Made by a program: the position numbers and the translations under genes. A stretch of DNA of 64,000 bases, taken from positions 744,001-808,000 of the forward strand of contig CAWJNE010000021.1 in NCBI GenBank assembly GCA_963844175.1, given 5' to 3'. Source of the DNA: JALZMG01 sp963844175. Its GTDB lineage: Bacteria; Actinomycetota; Acidimicrobiia; Acidimicrobiales; Ilumatobacteraceae. This document shows, piece by piece, positions 1-11,057 of this stretch (position 1 is the first letter of the stretch; each line of letters starts with the position of its first letter). The notes beneath the pieces are model-generated. The model searched no databases. It was given only the letters and a program-made list of their open reading frames with translations, and was not told the DNA's origin.

Positions 1-311
1 ACGCTCCAGCCCGAACGCGTCCGGGCATCGATCATGTCCACCTCGAACGCAACCCGCTGGCCGAGCGCGGCGTCAATCACCGCCCGCCGTTCGGTGCGCA
101 GCAGGATGTGATCGTTCTCGAAGACGTAGTTCACGGGCACGATGTAGGGATCGGGACCTGGAAGCACCAATCGTCCGACTTCGTGGACGGCCAGCAGCGT
201 CCGACACGTCTCGGCGTCGAGCTGGAACAGTTCGGCCGGCCGTTCGGGCCAACCCGTGACCGGGTGCCGGTCGGCTGCGGGGAGGACCCGCCCGGGCGCG
301 TCGGGGTTCAT
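1..311 (-). CDS. PNPOx-like FMN-binding split-barrel protein (3' end outside window)
   Basis: About 103 N-terminal residues are visible; the gene runs off the left edge. After a short N-terminal tail the protein reads as a pyridoxamine 5'-phosphate oxidase-like split barrel, with a strand-rich stretch around VGRLVLPGPDPYIVPVNYVF and then LLRTERRAV and RVAFEVDMID. It resembles the complete protein encoded at 1729-2208 (VGRIGF, VLPVNHVV, FEVDGM). The ATG at 311-309 overlaps the TGA of the flavodoxin gene upstream (ATGA), so the two are very probably co-translated. Families of this type bind FMN or F420 and act in redox chemistry; the substrate cannot be read here. Its place behind a DosR-type promoter suggests induction under low oxygen or redox stress, which is inference. 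Confidence 0.8.
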   Translation of the reverse strand, partial: MNPDAPGRVLPAADRHPVTGWPERPAELFQLDAETCRTLLAVHEVGRLVLPGPDPYIVPVNYVFENDHILLRTERRAVIDAALGQRVAFEVDMIDARTRSGWS

Positions 312-895
312 GGGCGGCCTGCTCCCTCGGCCGACTCCGTGTTCGTCGCCACGAGGTTGGCCTTGCTGGCCAGGTGGCAGCCCCAGCTGCGAGCTCGCTC
401 GAGCTCGCCGTCCGCCAGTGGTCCCGACATCCCCGTCACGTAGAAGTTGGCCATCGCGACGACGGACCGAACCCCGGCCCGTCTGAGGTGGCGCCGGAGC
501 GCTCTTGCCGCCGAGCCCGGCAGACGAGGACGACGGATCTTCGTGTCGAAGGTGGCGACCAGCAGATCAGGGGCCAGCGGGCTGCGCTCGGCGAGCCACT
601 CGCGCACACCGATCCCCGCCGCGTCCGCAGCTCGTGCGCCCTTTGCGCCAGCGTCCCGGCGCGTCTTCGGTCGGCTCATGCTCAGTACATGGGTCGGGCC
701 ACCGATCACGAGCAGCTCGAGGTCCTGCGGCAGTGGCGACGCATCGACGGTGGCCAACACCGTGGTGTCGACCTGCCCTGCGAGCCCCTCGCCGATGGAT
801 CGAGCGATCGCCTCGGTGTTGCCGAACATCGATTCGTACACGACGAGGGCTCGGTGTCTGGCGGGTGGTCCGGCTGAGGTCTCGTTCATGGTCAT
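308..895 (-). CDS. flavodoxin-domain protein
   Basis: 195 residues. The N-terminal third carries the phosphate-binding loop of flavodoxins, VYESMFGNTEAIARSIGEGL (roughly residues 14-33), followed by LELLVIGGPTHVLSMSRP, which fits the second FMN-contacting region. The fold is expected to bind FMN and act as an electron carrier or redox sensor. I chose the ATG at 895 because GGAGAGGAG lies about 8 bases upstream; a second in-frame ATG two codons on is possible. The stop overlaps the start of the split-barrel gene downstream. The promoter region is shared with the divergent response regulator and contains a DosR-box-like palindrome 53 bases from this start. Flavodoxin-domain proteins are commonly found in actinobacterial hypoxia regulons. 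Confidence in the domain is high, in the physiological role moderate. Confidence 0.85.
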   Translation of the reverse strand: MTMNETSAGPPARHRALVVYESMFGNTEAIARSIGEGLAGQVDTTVLATVDASPLPQDLELLVIGGPTHVLSMSRPKTRRDAGAKGARAADAAGIGVREWLAERSPLAPDLLVATFDTKIRRPRLPGSAARALRRHLRRAGVRSVVAMANFYVTGMSGPLADGELERARSWGCHLASKANLVATNTESAEGAGRP

Positions 896-947
896 GGCAG
901 CAGCTCCTCTCCGGTCCGAGCATCGGATCTGAGCTGCCGCCGGGCCA

Positions 948-961
948 GGGCCGAAGGTCCC
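948..961. promoter_or_regulatory. DosR/DevR-box-like palindrome 1
   Basis: Reads GGGCCGAAGGTCCC on the plus strand (GGGACCTTCGGCCC on the minus), an imperfect inverted repeat with GGGNC half sites. It lies between the divergent flavodoxin and DosR-type regulator genes. It shares the GGGACCTTCG core with the second box at 2273-2286. Mycobacterial DosR boxes are GGGAC-N4-GTCCC-like, so autoregulation and flavodoxin induction are likely but inferred. Confidence 0.65.
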
Positions 962-1021
962 CACCACCCGAAGGATCGGCGCGCCGCTTCGACCCGGAGG
1001 CGGCATCGCGACGGCGGTCCT

Positions 1022-1687
1022 GTGAAGATGACGCCGGTGCCCGATCGGATCACGGTGTTCCTCCTCGACGACCACGAGATCGTCCGGCGGGGCGTGCGCG
1101 AACTGCTCGAGGCCGAGGGCGACATCGAGGTGATCGGTGAGGCGAGCACCCAGGACGAGGCGGTGGGTCGAGTGCATGCACTCGACCCGGATGTGGCGGT
1201 GCTGGACGTGCGGCTCGAGGTGGGCAACGGAATCGAGGCGTGCCGGGAGATCAGGTCCCTGCATCCGCGGACGGCCTGTCTGATGCTGACGTCGTTCAGC
1301 GACGACGAGGCGCTGATCCAGACGATCATGGCCGGCGCATCCGGATACGTCCTCAAGCAGATCCGATCGCCCGATCTGGTCGCCGCCGTGCGGGCCTTGG
1401 CCGCAGGCCAGAGCCTGCTCGACCCTCGAATCACTGCGCAGGTCCTCGACCGGATCCGGCGTGGTCCGGACGAGGACGAGCGGATCGCTCGGCTCAGCGC
1501 CCAGGAGCGGCAGGTGCTCGAGCTGCTCGCCGAAGGGCTCACGAACCGGCAGATCGCGGACCGCATGTACCTCGCCGAGAAGACGGTCAAGAACTACGTC
1601 ACCTCGGTGCTCTCGAAGATGCAGATGGCGCGACGCACCCAGGCCGCCGTCTACGCCAGCCGGCACCTCCGCCGCCCGCCGACGTAA
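1022..1687 (+). CDS. devR: DosR/DevR-type NarL-family response regulator
   Basis: 221 residues from the GTG at 1022; an ATG two codons in (1028) is an alternative start and neither has a strong ribosome site. The receiver domain (about 10-130) has the DDHE acidic pocket and the phospho-acceptor Asp in VAVLDVRL (D62 by this start). The C-terminal LuxR-type HTH is GLTNRQIADRMYLAEKTVKN. The segment AEKTVKNYV is identical to the DNA-recognition helix I recall for Mycobacterium tuberculosis DosR, including the base-contacting Lys/Lys/Asn, and similarity extends through the linker (AGASGYV, SLLD, RRTQAAVYA). The role is probably activation of genes under hypoxia, nitric oxide or redox stress, binding the palindromes at 948 and 2273. 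No DosS/DosT-like haem sensor kinase is in the window, so its partner must lie elsewhere. The gene ends 41 bases from the convergent split-barrel gene. Confidence 0.88.
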   Translation: MKMTPVPDRITVFLLDDHEIVRRGVRELLEAEGDIEVIGEASTQDEAVGRVHALDPDVAVLDVRLEVGNGIEACREIRSLHPRTACLMLTSFSDDEALIQTIMAGASGYVLKQIRSPDLVAAVRALAAGQSLLDPRITAQVLDRIRRGPDEDERIARLSAQERQVLELLAEGLTNRQIADRMYLAEKTVKNYVTSVLSKMQMARRTQAAVYASRHLRRPPT

Positions 1688-1728
1688 TCGTCCTCGGCGC
1701 TCCTGCCGGCGGGACAGAACGCCCGTCG

Positions 1729-2208
1729 TCAGTCCGGGCGCATGTACGGCAAGAACGTGCCGTCAGGGAGCTGCTGGCGGCGGGCGATTGATCGGCCGGT
1801 CACCAGGGACGGCACGATCCGCAACCACTCGTCGCGTACACCCGGCGCCCATGGCTCCGGGGCGCCGTCACCGAGCCGGCGCTTCGTTCGGGCGTCGACG
1901 CGTTCGACCTCACCGTGGACGAGAACGCTCCAGCCGGTCCGGTGGTCCGGCGCCATACCGTCGACCTCGAAGGCGACGGGCTCGCTCGTTGCGAGGGAAC
2001 CGATCGACGATCGCGATTCGGTGCGGATGACGATCGACTCCCCGTCGACGACGTGGTTGACCGGCAACACGACCGGCCGACCTCCGTGCACGAAGCCGAT
2101 GCGTCCCACCGCCGTCGTCTCGAGGTACTGCCAGCACCTGATGGGGGGCAATTCGTCGAACCAGACGACGTCGCGCCTGTCCGGTCCGCCACCGGTCGTG
2201 GCGCTCAT
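1729..2208 (-). CDS. PNPOx-like FMN-binding split-barrel protein
   Basis: 159 residues, complete. The pattern is CWQYLETTAVGRIGFVHGG, VVLPVNHVVDGESIVIRTE, PVAFEVDGMAPDHRTGWSVL and VHGEVERV, typical of the pyridoxamine 5'-phosphate oxidase-like split-barrel superfamily. These usually bind FMN or F420 and reduce small substrates or haem-like ligands. I chose the ATG at 2208 because AGGTGA sits just upstream; longer in-frame readings have no such signal. It is a paralogue of the partial gene at the left edge. Its start lies 65 bases from the DosR-like palindrome at 2273-2286, which it shares with the divergent ldhA. Specific activity is unknown. Confidence 0.83.
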   Translation of the reverse strand: MSATTGGGPDRRDVVWFDELPPIRCWQYLETTAVGRIGFVHGGRPVVLPVNHVVDGESIVIRTESRSSIGSLATSEPVAFEVDGMAPDHRTGWSVLVHGEVERVDARTKRRLGDGAPEPWAPGVRDEWLRIVPSLVTGRSIARRQQLPDGTFLPYMRPD

Positions 2209-2272
2209 CTGGTCACCTGGTCGACGATCGGGAGCACAGGTCCAGCGTCGCCCGCCGCGCCGCCGACCGCCA

Positions 2273-2286
2273 GGGACGAAGGTCCC
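2273..2286. promoter_or_regulatory. DosR/DevR-box-like palindrome 2
   Basis: Reads GGGACGAAGGTCCC, a GGGAC-N4-GTCCC inverted repeat with perfect half sites. It lies between the divergent split-barrel gene and ldhA, 28 bases before the ldhA GTG. On the minus strand it starts GGGACCTTCG, identical to the first ten bases of the minus-strand reading of the 948-961 box. The position suits activation of either promoter; transcription starts are unknown. Confidence 0.7.
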
Positions 2287-2314
2287 CATCGCGAACGCCG
2301 CCACACTGTCTGGC

Positions 2315-3310
2315 GTGCGCGTCCTGCTCTACAACGCCAAGCGCTACGACCGGACGACGTTCGACGAGTGCAACGTCGCCCACGGCCACGAACTGTCGTA
2401 CGTGAGGGCGAAGCTCCGTCCCGCCAGCGTCGACCGGGCGGCCGGCTGCGATGCGGTCTGCGCGTTCGTCAACGACGACCTGGGGCAGGCCACGATCGAA
2501 CGGCTCGCCGCCCGTGGCGTGGGCACCATCGCGCTGCGCTGCGCGGGCTACAACAACGTGGACCTGGCTGCCGCCGGCCGGGCCGGGATCACGGTCGTGC
2601 GGGTGCCGGCGTACTCGCCTGACGCCGTCGCGGAGCACACGCTCGCCCTCATCCTCGGGCTGGACCGCCGGCTCGCCCTTGCCCACCATCGGGTGCGCGA
2701 CGGCAACTTCTCGCTCGAGGGCTTGCTCGGGCGCGGGCTCCACGGCGCGACGGCCGGTGTCGTCGGGACGGGGCGGATCGGCAGCGAGGTCGCCCGGCTG
2801 TTGGTGGCGTTCGGATGTGAGGTGCTCGCGGCCGACCCACACGTCGACGAGCAGTTGACCGATCTGGGTGTGCGGTACGTCGAACGAGGCGACCTGTTCG
2901 AGCGCAGCGACATCATCGCCCTGACCTGCCCGCTCAACGACGACACCTACCACCTCGTCGATGCCGCCGCCGTGGGCCGGATGCGATCGGGCGTCATGAT
3001 CGTCAACACCGGTCGCGGCGCCTTGATCGACACGGCCGCAGTGATCGAGGGGCTGAAGTCGGGACGGATCGGCTCGCTCGGGTTAGACGTCTACGAGGAA
3101 GAGGGTCCGCTGTTCTTCGAGGACCGATCCACCGAGGTGATCACGGATGACGTCTTCGCCCGGCTGATGACGTTCCCCAACGTGCTGCTGACCGCCCACC
3201 AGGGCTTCTTCACCGCGCCCGCGCTGCACGCGATCGCCGAGACGACGCTGTCCAACCTCGACGACGTGGAGGCCGGCCGACCGTGCCCGAACACGGTCTC
3301 CTCGTCGTAG
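2315..3310 (+). CDS. ldhA: D-lactate dehydrogenase (fermentative, LdhA type)
   Basis: 331 residues from the GTG at 2315 (VRVLLYNAKRYDRTTF). It aligns by eye along its whole length with E. coli LdhA (329 residues): CDAVCAFVNDD, TIALRCAGYNNVDL, VRVPAYSPDAVAEH, NFSLEGLLGR. The Rossmann motif is GVVGTGRIGSEVARLL and the catalytic trio sits in NTGRGALID (Arg), GLDVYEEEGPLFFED (Glu) and LLTAHQGFF (His). It reduces pyruvate to D-lactate with NADH in the cytoplasm, regenerating NAD+ when respiration is limited. An upstream in-frame extension to 1742 is open but overlaps the divergent gene and lacks homology. The DosR-like box directly upstream supports induction under oxygen limitation. Confidence 0.92.
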   Translation: MRVLLYNAKRYDRTTFDECNVAHGHELSYVRAKLRPASVDRAAGCDAVCAFVNDDLGQATIERLAARGVGTIALRCAGYNNVDLAAAGRAGITVVRVPAYSPDAVAEHTLALILGLDRRLALAHHRVRDGNFSLEGLLGRGLHGATAGVVGTGRIGSEVARLLVAFGCEVLAADPHVDEQLTDLGVRYVERGDLFERSDIIALTCPLNDDTYHLVDAAAVGRMRSGVMIVNTGRGALIDTAAVIEGLKSGRIGSLGLDVYEEEGPLFFEDRSTEVITDDVFARLMTFPNVLLTAHQGFFTAPALHAIAETTLSNLDDVEAGRPCPNTVSSS

Positions 3311-3383
3311 GTGACGGCCGTTGCGGTGCTGAACCGGGAATCCTCCCGATGCCCGAACGTGCGGGCTCCTGCACGATCGCTGC

Positions 3384-4412
3384 ATGTCTGACGTCGATCC
3401 CCTCCAGCGGAGTCGCGATCTCGGCCCGCGCATCGAATCACTCCGTGCCGAGGCGACGACGGTTCGCGACGCCAACTGGAAGATCCACCTCGTCAAGGAG
3501 AAGGCGCTCGCCGTCGAGCGGGATCAGCTGGCGCGACGGAAGGCGGGCCTCGAGCGGTCCGCCGAGGAAGCCGATCGCCACGCCGGCCTCTTGGCCGCTG
3601 ACGCCAAGAAGAAGACCGATGAGGTCCGGTGGGCGGAGGACAAGGTGACGGAGCTCGAGCGCCAAGGAAACTTCGACAGCGCCGATCTCATCCGTGAGGC
3701 GCTGCCTGCGGAGCGGGCGGCCCGCGACGCCAACCAGGCGCGTGCCGACCATGCCAAGGCCGACGCAGCTGAGCACCGCGAGCAGGTGACGGCCATCGAC
3801 CGCCGTCTCGGCGAGATCTGGACGGCACGTGGCGAGGTACGGAGCCAGATCGACCGGATCGAGCTGCACACCGACCGTCTGGAGGAGCAAGCCGACCTCC
3901 TGCAACAGGTCCGTCGGAAGTGGAGCGAGATCGCCCTCGAGCCCGACAACATCCCGCGCCGAGCCGAGCTCGAGCTCGAGCTCGAGGCGCTGACCAAGCG
4001 GGCCGAGGCGATCGAGGTCGACCGGGACGTGCTGCGGACGGTGGTGCCAGACCTGCCCGAGACGGCGCCGGTGGCGCAGCGAGCCGACGTCGACGAGATG
4101 GTGGGGACGATCGCCGCGCCGTCGGTCGCCGCCCCAGGCGTCGACGTGCTCGGCAGTGACGTGTTCGCCGGCGCGACGGACACTGCAGCGGCGTCGCAGC
4201 CGGAGCCGACGTCGCCGGCCGTTCCCGATCCAGTCGAGGAGTCGGCGTCCCCCGCCGAGCCCGTGGCCGTCGAGGCCGAGGCGCCCGCAGTGGCCACGTT
4301 CGACGACGCAGCGCCGGTCGAGGAGCCTGCGACGTTCGAGCAGCCGGCGACGGAGCAGGAGCTCACCGTCGATGAACCAACCGACTCGGAGACCACCCTC
4401 GACGTCGCCTGA
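3384..4412 (+). CDS. coiled-coil protein with acidic Pro/Glu/Ala-rich tail
   Basis: 342 residues. Residues 1 to about 225 are almost entirely charged heptad-like helix (RRKAGLERSAEEADRH, TELERQGNFDSADLIRE, EEQADLLQQVRRKWSEI), predicting a long coiled coil. The remaining ~115 residues are a low-complexity acidic tail rich in Pro, Glu, Ala and Val (PVEESASPAEPVAVEAEA). No signal peptide or membrane segment is seen. The ATG at 3384 starts MSDVDPLQ. I do not recognise the family; scaffold or cytoskeleton-like roles are possible but not supported. It stands alone, convergent with the MFS gene across a hairpin. Confidence 0.75.
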   Translation: MSDVDPLQRSRDLGPRIESLRAEATTVRDANWKIHLVKEKALAVERDQLARRKAGLERSAEEADRHAGLLAADAKKKTDEVRWAEDKVTELERQGNFDSADLIREALPAERAARDANQARADHAKADAAEHREQVTAIDRRLGEIWTARGEVRSQIDRIELHTDRLEEQADLLQQVRRKWSEIALEPDNIPRRAELELELEALTKRAEAIEVDRDVLRTVVPDLPETAPVAQRADVDEMVGTIAAPSVAAPGVDVLGSDVFAGATDTAAASQPEPTSPAVPDPVEESASPAEPVAVEAEAPAVATFDDAAPVEEPATFEQPATEQELTVDEPTDSETTLDVA

Positions 4413-4486
4413 GCGTCACGAGCAGTTCCGGGCGGCGGTGCGCCGTTGAACGAATGCGCCTCGCGCGCCAGCAAGAGCGTTCCGTC

Positions 4487-4509
4487 AGCCCGCCGACGGT
4501 CGGCGGGCT
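4487..4509. terminator. hairpin between convergent genes
   Basis: AGCCCGCCG and CGGCGGGCT form a perfect 9-bp stem around a 5-base loop (ACGGT). It lies between the ends of the coiled-coil gene and the MFS gene, so it could serve both strands. No T-run follows, as is common in GC-rich actinobacteria. Confidence 0.6.
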
Positions 4510-4598
4510 CGCCCAGCGGTCAACAGGGTGATCCCGGCCGCGAGCAGGCCACCGCCGACAGCGCCGTGATCACCCCCCGAGCAGCGCGCGTCGACGTC

Positions 4599-6002
4599 TC
4601 ACGGCGGAGTGGTCTGCCGATTCCTCGGGAGGAGGGCGGCGGCACCGAGCCCGAAGACGCCGACGACGGCGAGCACGGTCATGGCAGCGGCGTAGGAGCG
4701 GTCGGTGAGGGCCGACACGAGCACGGTGCCGGCCACGGCGGTGCCGAGCGACGAGCCGAGGTTGGAGATGCACCGCGAGAGGCCCGAGATCTCGCCCTGC
4801 AGGTCTTCGGCGAACGCCGACTGCACGACGTTCACGGAGGGCGTGAGCATGATGCCGACCCCGACCCCGACCAACAGCAGGCCCGGTGCGAACGCCCACG
4901 GGCTCGGTGTGCCGGCCACGAGGGCGAGCAGCACGACGATGCCGACGATCGTGGTCACGAACCCAGCCATGATCAGGCTCCGTTGAGCGCGGCGCTTGGC
5001 CAATCGTTCGGCGGCCAACGACGACACCAGGATCCCACCGGTGGCGGCGGTGAAGATCAGCCCGGTCTGCACCGCGTTGTAACCACGCACCACCTGCAGG
5101 AACGCCGACACGACGAACGCCGTTCCCATCAACAACAGCCACTGCACGTTCTGGGTCACCAACCCGAGGTTGGAGATGCGGTTACGGAACAACTGCGTCG
5201 GAAGCAGCGGATCGTCACCTCGGCGCTCGCGACGGCGGATGTGCACGAAGAAGCCGGCGAGCACGACCGCCCCGGCGGCGAGCAGGCCGGCCATCACGGC
5301 CAGGTTGTTGTCGGCCGACAGGACACCGGTGACAACGAGGACCAGGCCGACGGCCGACAGGACGGCGCCGACCCCGTCGAACGGACTGGTCGGATCGGGG
5401 TCGATGGGATCGACGACGGCCCGGCTCAACCACACGATCACGCCGACGACCACGGCCTGAAAGATGAACGCGGCCCGCCAGCTGATCGCCGTCGTGATGA
5501 GGCCACCGATCAACGGACCGGCGGCAGCGCCGATCCCACCCATGCCGGTGATCACGCCGAACGCCCGGGCGCGGGCGGTGACGTCCGTCAGCAGGATGGT
5601 CGTCAGGATGTACACCGGCGGGATCAGCAACGACGTGCCGACGCCCTCCAGGATCGAGTTGCCGATGATCAGCACGCCCAGGTTGGGGGCGACGGCGCTC
5701 AACACGGCACCGCTCGCGTAGATCACCAGGCCGAGGGTGAAGCAGCGGCGACGGCCCCACCGGTCGGTGAGCTTGCCGCACGGAATCATCAGCGCGGCCA
5801 TCACCAACAAGAACAGCGTGATCGCCACCTGCACGCCCTGGACCGTGGTGTCGAGGTCCTCGCTGATGTCGGTGATCATCACGTTCATGTTCGAGCCGGC
5901 GAAGCTGCAGATGAACTGGGCCAACGCCAACGGGACGAGGACCCGCCGCATCGAACTCGACCGCCCACCGACCACCGACGCCTCAGCGACCAACGCGCTC
6001 AC
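4599..6002 (-). CDS. MFS drug/solute exporter (DHA2 / EmrB-QacA type)
   Basis: 467 residues with about 14 hydrophobic segments, the number expected for the DHA2 family of proton-coupled exporters. The loop after the second segment is PCGKLTDRWGRRRCFTLG, the major-facilitator signature, and an EmrB-like GIGAAAGPLIGGLI follows in the fifth segment. Start is ambiguous. The GTG at 6002 sits directly on GGGAG with no spacer, while a TTG at 5993 has GGGAGGTG at good spacing and an ATG exists at 5951. The substrate cannot be deduced and no regulator is adjacent. The gene is divergent from the glucosidase at 6237. Confidence 0.85.
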   Translation of the reverse strand: MSALVAEASVVGGRSSSMRRVLVPLALAQFICSFAGSNMNVMITDISEDLDTTVQGVQVAITLFLLVMAALMIPCGKLTDRWGRRRCFTLGLVIYASGAVLSAVAPNLGVLIIGNSILEGVGTSLLIPPVYILTTILLTDVTARARAFGVITGMGGIGAAAGPLIGGLITTAISWRAAFIFQAVVVGVIVWLSRAVVDPIDPDPTSPFDGVGAVLSAVGLVLVVTGVLSADNNLAVMAGLLAAGAVVLAGFFVHIRRRERRGDDPLLPTQLFRNRISNLGLVTQNVQWLLLMGTAFVVSAFLQVVRGYNAVQTGLIFTAATGGILVSSLAAERLAKRRAQRSLIMAGFVTTIVGIVVLLALVAGTPSPWAFAPGLLLVGVGVGIMLTPSVNVVQSAFAEDLQGEISGLSRCISNLGSSLGTAVAGTVLVSALTDRSYAAAMTVLAVVGVFGLGAAALLPRNRQTTPP

Positions 6003-6236
6003 CTCCCGATCGGCGCCGACGTGCCGTCACGACGGGCACCGTAGCCATCGCACCCGACGCCGGGCTCGGGGAACGCAAGGATTCTGGGCGGCTGGCGGCC
6101 CCGTCGTCACCAACTGCGAACGCCGCGTGAGCGGCGAGTGAACAAATGACGTTTCGGTCACCGCGAACGCGGTCCTGATTGCCATTCATGTGTGGCGAAT
6201 GGTTCTGTGTGGCGTTCCGATCGACGGGAGGGCCAT

Positions 6237-8923
<2,687 letters not shown>

Positions 8924-8927
<4 letters not shown>

Positions 8928-10321
8928 GTCGATGGGGGTTCGACCCCGTCATCTACGAGCTCAACACCGCCGCCTGGCTCCACGACATCAGCACACGGAC
9001 CGGCACGCCGACCACGCTCGCCGACGTCCCCGACGAGGAGTGGGACCGGGTCACCTCGCCGGGGATCGATGCCGTCTGGCTGATGGGCGTCTGGGAACGC
9101 AGCCCCGAAGGAGTCCGCCTCGCGCTCGAGTCGCCGTCCCACCTCGCCGACTTCCGAGCCACCCTCGACGACTTCCAACCAGCCGACGTGATCGGGTCGG
9201 CGTACTCCATCCGCCACTACGACGTTGACGCCCACTACGGCGGACGCGACGGCCTCGTGGCCGCCCGCCAAGCACTCGCCGCTCGAGGCGCCCGGCTCAT
9301 CGTCGACTTCGTCCCCAACCACGTCGCCCCCGACCACCCCTGGCTGACCGACCACCCCGCCTACTTCATCCTCGGCGACGCCGACGACCTGGCCCGAGCA
9401 CCCGACGAGTTCCTCGCCGTCGGCGACGCCGTGATCGCCCGCGGACGCGACCCCTACTTCCCACCATGGCCCGACGTCGCCCAACTCAATGCCTTCTCGC
9501 CCCCGCTCCGTCAGGCCGCCATCGACACGCTGATCGACATCGGCGGGCTCGCCGACGGCGTCCGCTGCGACATGGCCATGCTCATGCTCAACGACGTGTT
9601 CCGCCGCACCTGGGGCCAGCGGGCCGGTCCGATGCCGGAGACCGAGTACTGGACCGACGTCATCGCCGCCGCCCGAGCGGTCAATCCCGACATGTTGTTC
9701 GCCGCCGAGGCCTACTGGGATCTCGAGTGGCAACTGCAACAGCTCGGCTTCGACTACTGCTACGACAAGCGGCTCTACGACCGCCTCCTCCACGAGACGC
9801 CGTCCGCCGTTCGCAGCCACCTGAAGGCCGACGTCGACTACCAGCAGCATCTCCTGCGGTTCACCGAGAACCACGACGAACCGCGGGCCGCCAGCGAGTT
9901 CCAACCAGCAGCGCTCCGGGCGGCCGCCGTGACCATCGCCACCCTGCCCGGCGCCACCCTGTGGCACGAAGGCCAGTTCGACGGATGGCAGACCCACGTC
10001 GCCGTGCTGCTCCGACGGCGACCCCCGCAAGCCGACGACCCCGATCTGCGCAGCTTCCACCTCCGACTCATCGAGGTCGCCCACGAGCTGCGACGCGGCC
10101 ACTGGGAGCAGTGCGAAGCAACCGGCTGGCCCGATAACCGCAGCTTCGATCAGCTGCTGACCTGGAGCTGGACGGCCGACGACCATCGCTGCCTCGTCGT
10201 CGTCAACAACGCCGACAGCTCAGCCTCCGCAATGGTCTGCCTCCCGTGGACCGATCTCGCCGAACGACACGTGGCAGCTCCACGACCTGCTCAGCGGCGA
10301 CCGCTACGAGCGCGACGGTGA
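8924..10321 (+). CDS. GH13 alpha-amylase-family glycosidase, C-terminus frameshifted
   Basis: 465 residues in the open frame. The (beta/alpha)8 barrel of GH13 is clear: DFVPNHVAPDHPW (region I), GVRCDMAML with the nucleophile Asp (region II), LFAAEAYWD with the acid/base Glu (region III) and FTENHDEPR (region IV). It should hydrolyse or transfer alpha-glucosyl units and is co-translated with the GH63-like enzyme upstream. The last ~17 residues of this frame (after about 10259) lose family character. The downstream +1 frame continues sensibly with NDTWQLHDLLSGDRYERDGD and LYVSLPPRAYHVLKL to a stop at 10433. The catalytic domain is intact, so either a tail frameshift or a sequence error is present. 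Confidence 0.85.
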
Positions 10322-10760
10322 CGACCTCGCAACGGCAGGGCTGTACGTCTCCCTCCCGCCCCGGGCCTACCACGTGCTGAAGTTGACGCAGGCCGTCACC
10401 GACCACATGTCGCCCACGCAGCTCATCGGGTGAGTGTGTGGGACGACGTCTGCGCGGGGAGGGCACGCCGATCAGCTCAGCCGCTGAACTGGTCGTGGTG
10501 CCGGTGGCGAGGAAGAGCTGATATCCGCGCACCGCCAGACGGCGACGTAACGCCGTGACCAACACCACCTCCGCGTCATCAACGAGATCAACGGCGCGCA
10601 AGTCGACGTGAAAGTCACCGGTGGCGGCATCGGCCTGATCAAGCAGGTAGGCGGCGACCATCGCGCCCGCGGCGCGGTCGAGCGTGCCGGACATCGAGAC
10701 CACCGTTGCGGTACCCAACCGGACCGACCTCGTGACCAGCGTCGGAGCAGCGCACGACAT
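10203..10760 (-). CDS. STAS-domain protein (anti-sigma-factor-antagonist-like) with read-through tail
   Basis: 185 residues from the ATG at 10760, chosen because GGAGG lies 8 bases upstream. Residues ~10-105 look like a STAS domain: ATVVSMSGTLDRAAGAMV, then FHVDLRAVDLVDDAEVVLVT and LRRRLAVRGYQLFLA. The position where SpoIIAA-type proteins carry the phosphorylated Ser is LVDDAEV here, so the canonical DSSG motif is absent. After ~110 residues the reading frame is Arg-rich and runs antisense over the GH13 end to 10203, a stretch unlikely to be conserved. The true product may be shorter, through a lost stop or frameshift. Role in regulation of a sigma factor is inferred from the family only. Confidence 0.6.
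   Translation of the reverse strand: MSCAAPTLVTRSVRLGTATVVSMSGTLDRAAGAMVAAYLLDQADAATGDFHVDLRAVDLVDDAEVVLVTALRRRLAVRGYQLFLATGTTTSSAAELIGVPSPRRRRPTHSPDELRGRHVVGDGLRQLQHVVGPGREGDVQPCRCEVVTVALVAVAAEQVVELPRVVRRDRSTGGRPLRRLSCRRC
10260..10433 (+). pseudogene. out-of-frame continuation of the GH13 C-terminal domain
   Basis: Read in the +1 frame relative to the GH13 gene, this encodes about 57 residues typical of the last strands of a GH13 C-terminal beta domain (LHDLLSGDRYERDGD, GLYVSLPPRAYHVLK) before TGA at 10431-10433. It has no start of its own. One extra base, or two missing, near 10255-10266 would explain the break. No slippery heptamer is seen, so a mutation or sequence error is likelier than programmed shifting. 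Confidence 0.7.
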
Positions 10761-11003
10761 CGTCAGGTCCTCCAGCCGTGCCGTGCTTCCATTGCGCCCC
10801 GTTGCCTGCCGCGAACACACCGCGACAACGACCGGAGCCGCCCCGACGTTCGCTCATGACGATTCCCTCAGTTCCCAGAGATCCGCTGCGGTCTGCTCAT
10901 CAGCGGCACGATCGTGACGGTTCGGGCACGCGCCGCCACTCACCCGCTGGAGAATTCACCGTGCGGTTGCCCGGCGTTGGTCGAAGGGGCGTTCGAACGG
11001 GCC

Positions 11004-11028
11004 CTCGCCGGCCTCGACGGCCGGCGAG
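11004..11028 (-). terminator. perfect 10-bp stem hairpin downstream of ansA
   Basis: CTCGCCGGCC and GGCCGGCGAG pair perfectly around a 5-base loop, 30 bases past the end of the asparaginase gene on the minus strand. It fits a rho-independent-type hairpin without a T-run. Apart from it, nothing coding is seen between 10761 and 11057. Confidence 0.6.
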
Positions 11029-11057
11029 CGTCGACACGACGGGCGCGGGCGCCCGTC

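Noticed and set aside
2315..2320. Upstream in-frame start of ldhA at 1742
   Set aside because: It would add 191 residues without homology, antisense to the split-barrel gene.
4446..6044. 532-residue plus-strand open frame across the MFS gene
   Set aside because: It is charged and Asp/His/Arg-rich with no homology, and the opposite strand is a clear 14-segment transporter.
10250..10270. Programmed frameshift in the GH13 gene
   Set aside because: No slippery heptamer or downstream structure was seen; a simple indel is enough.
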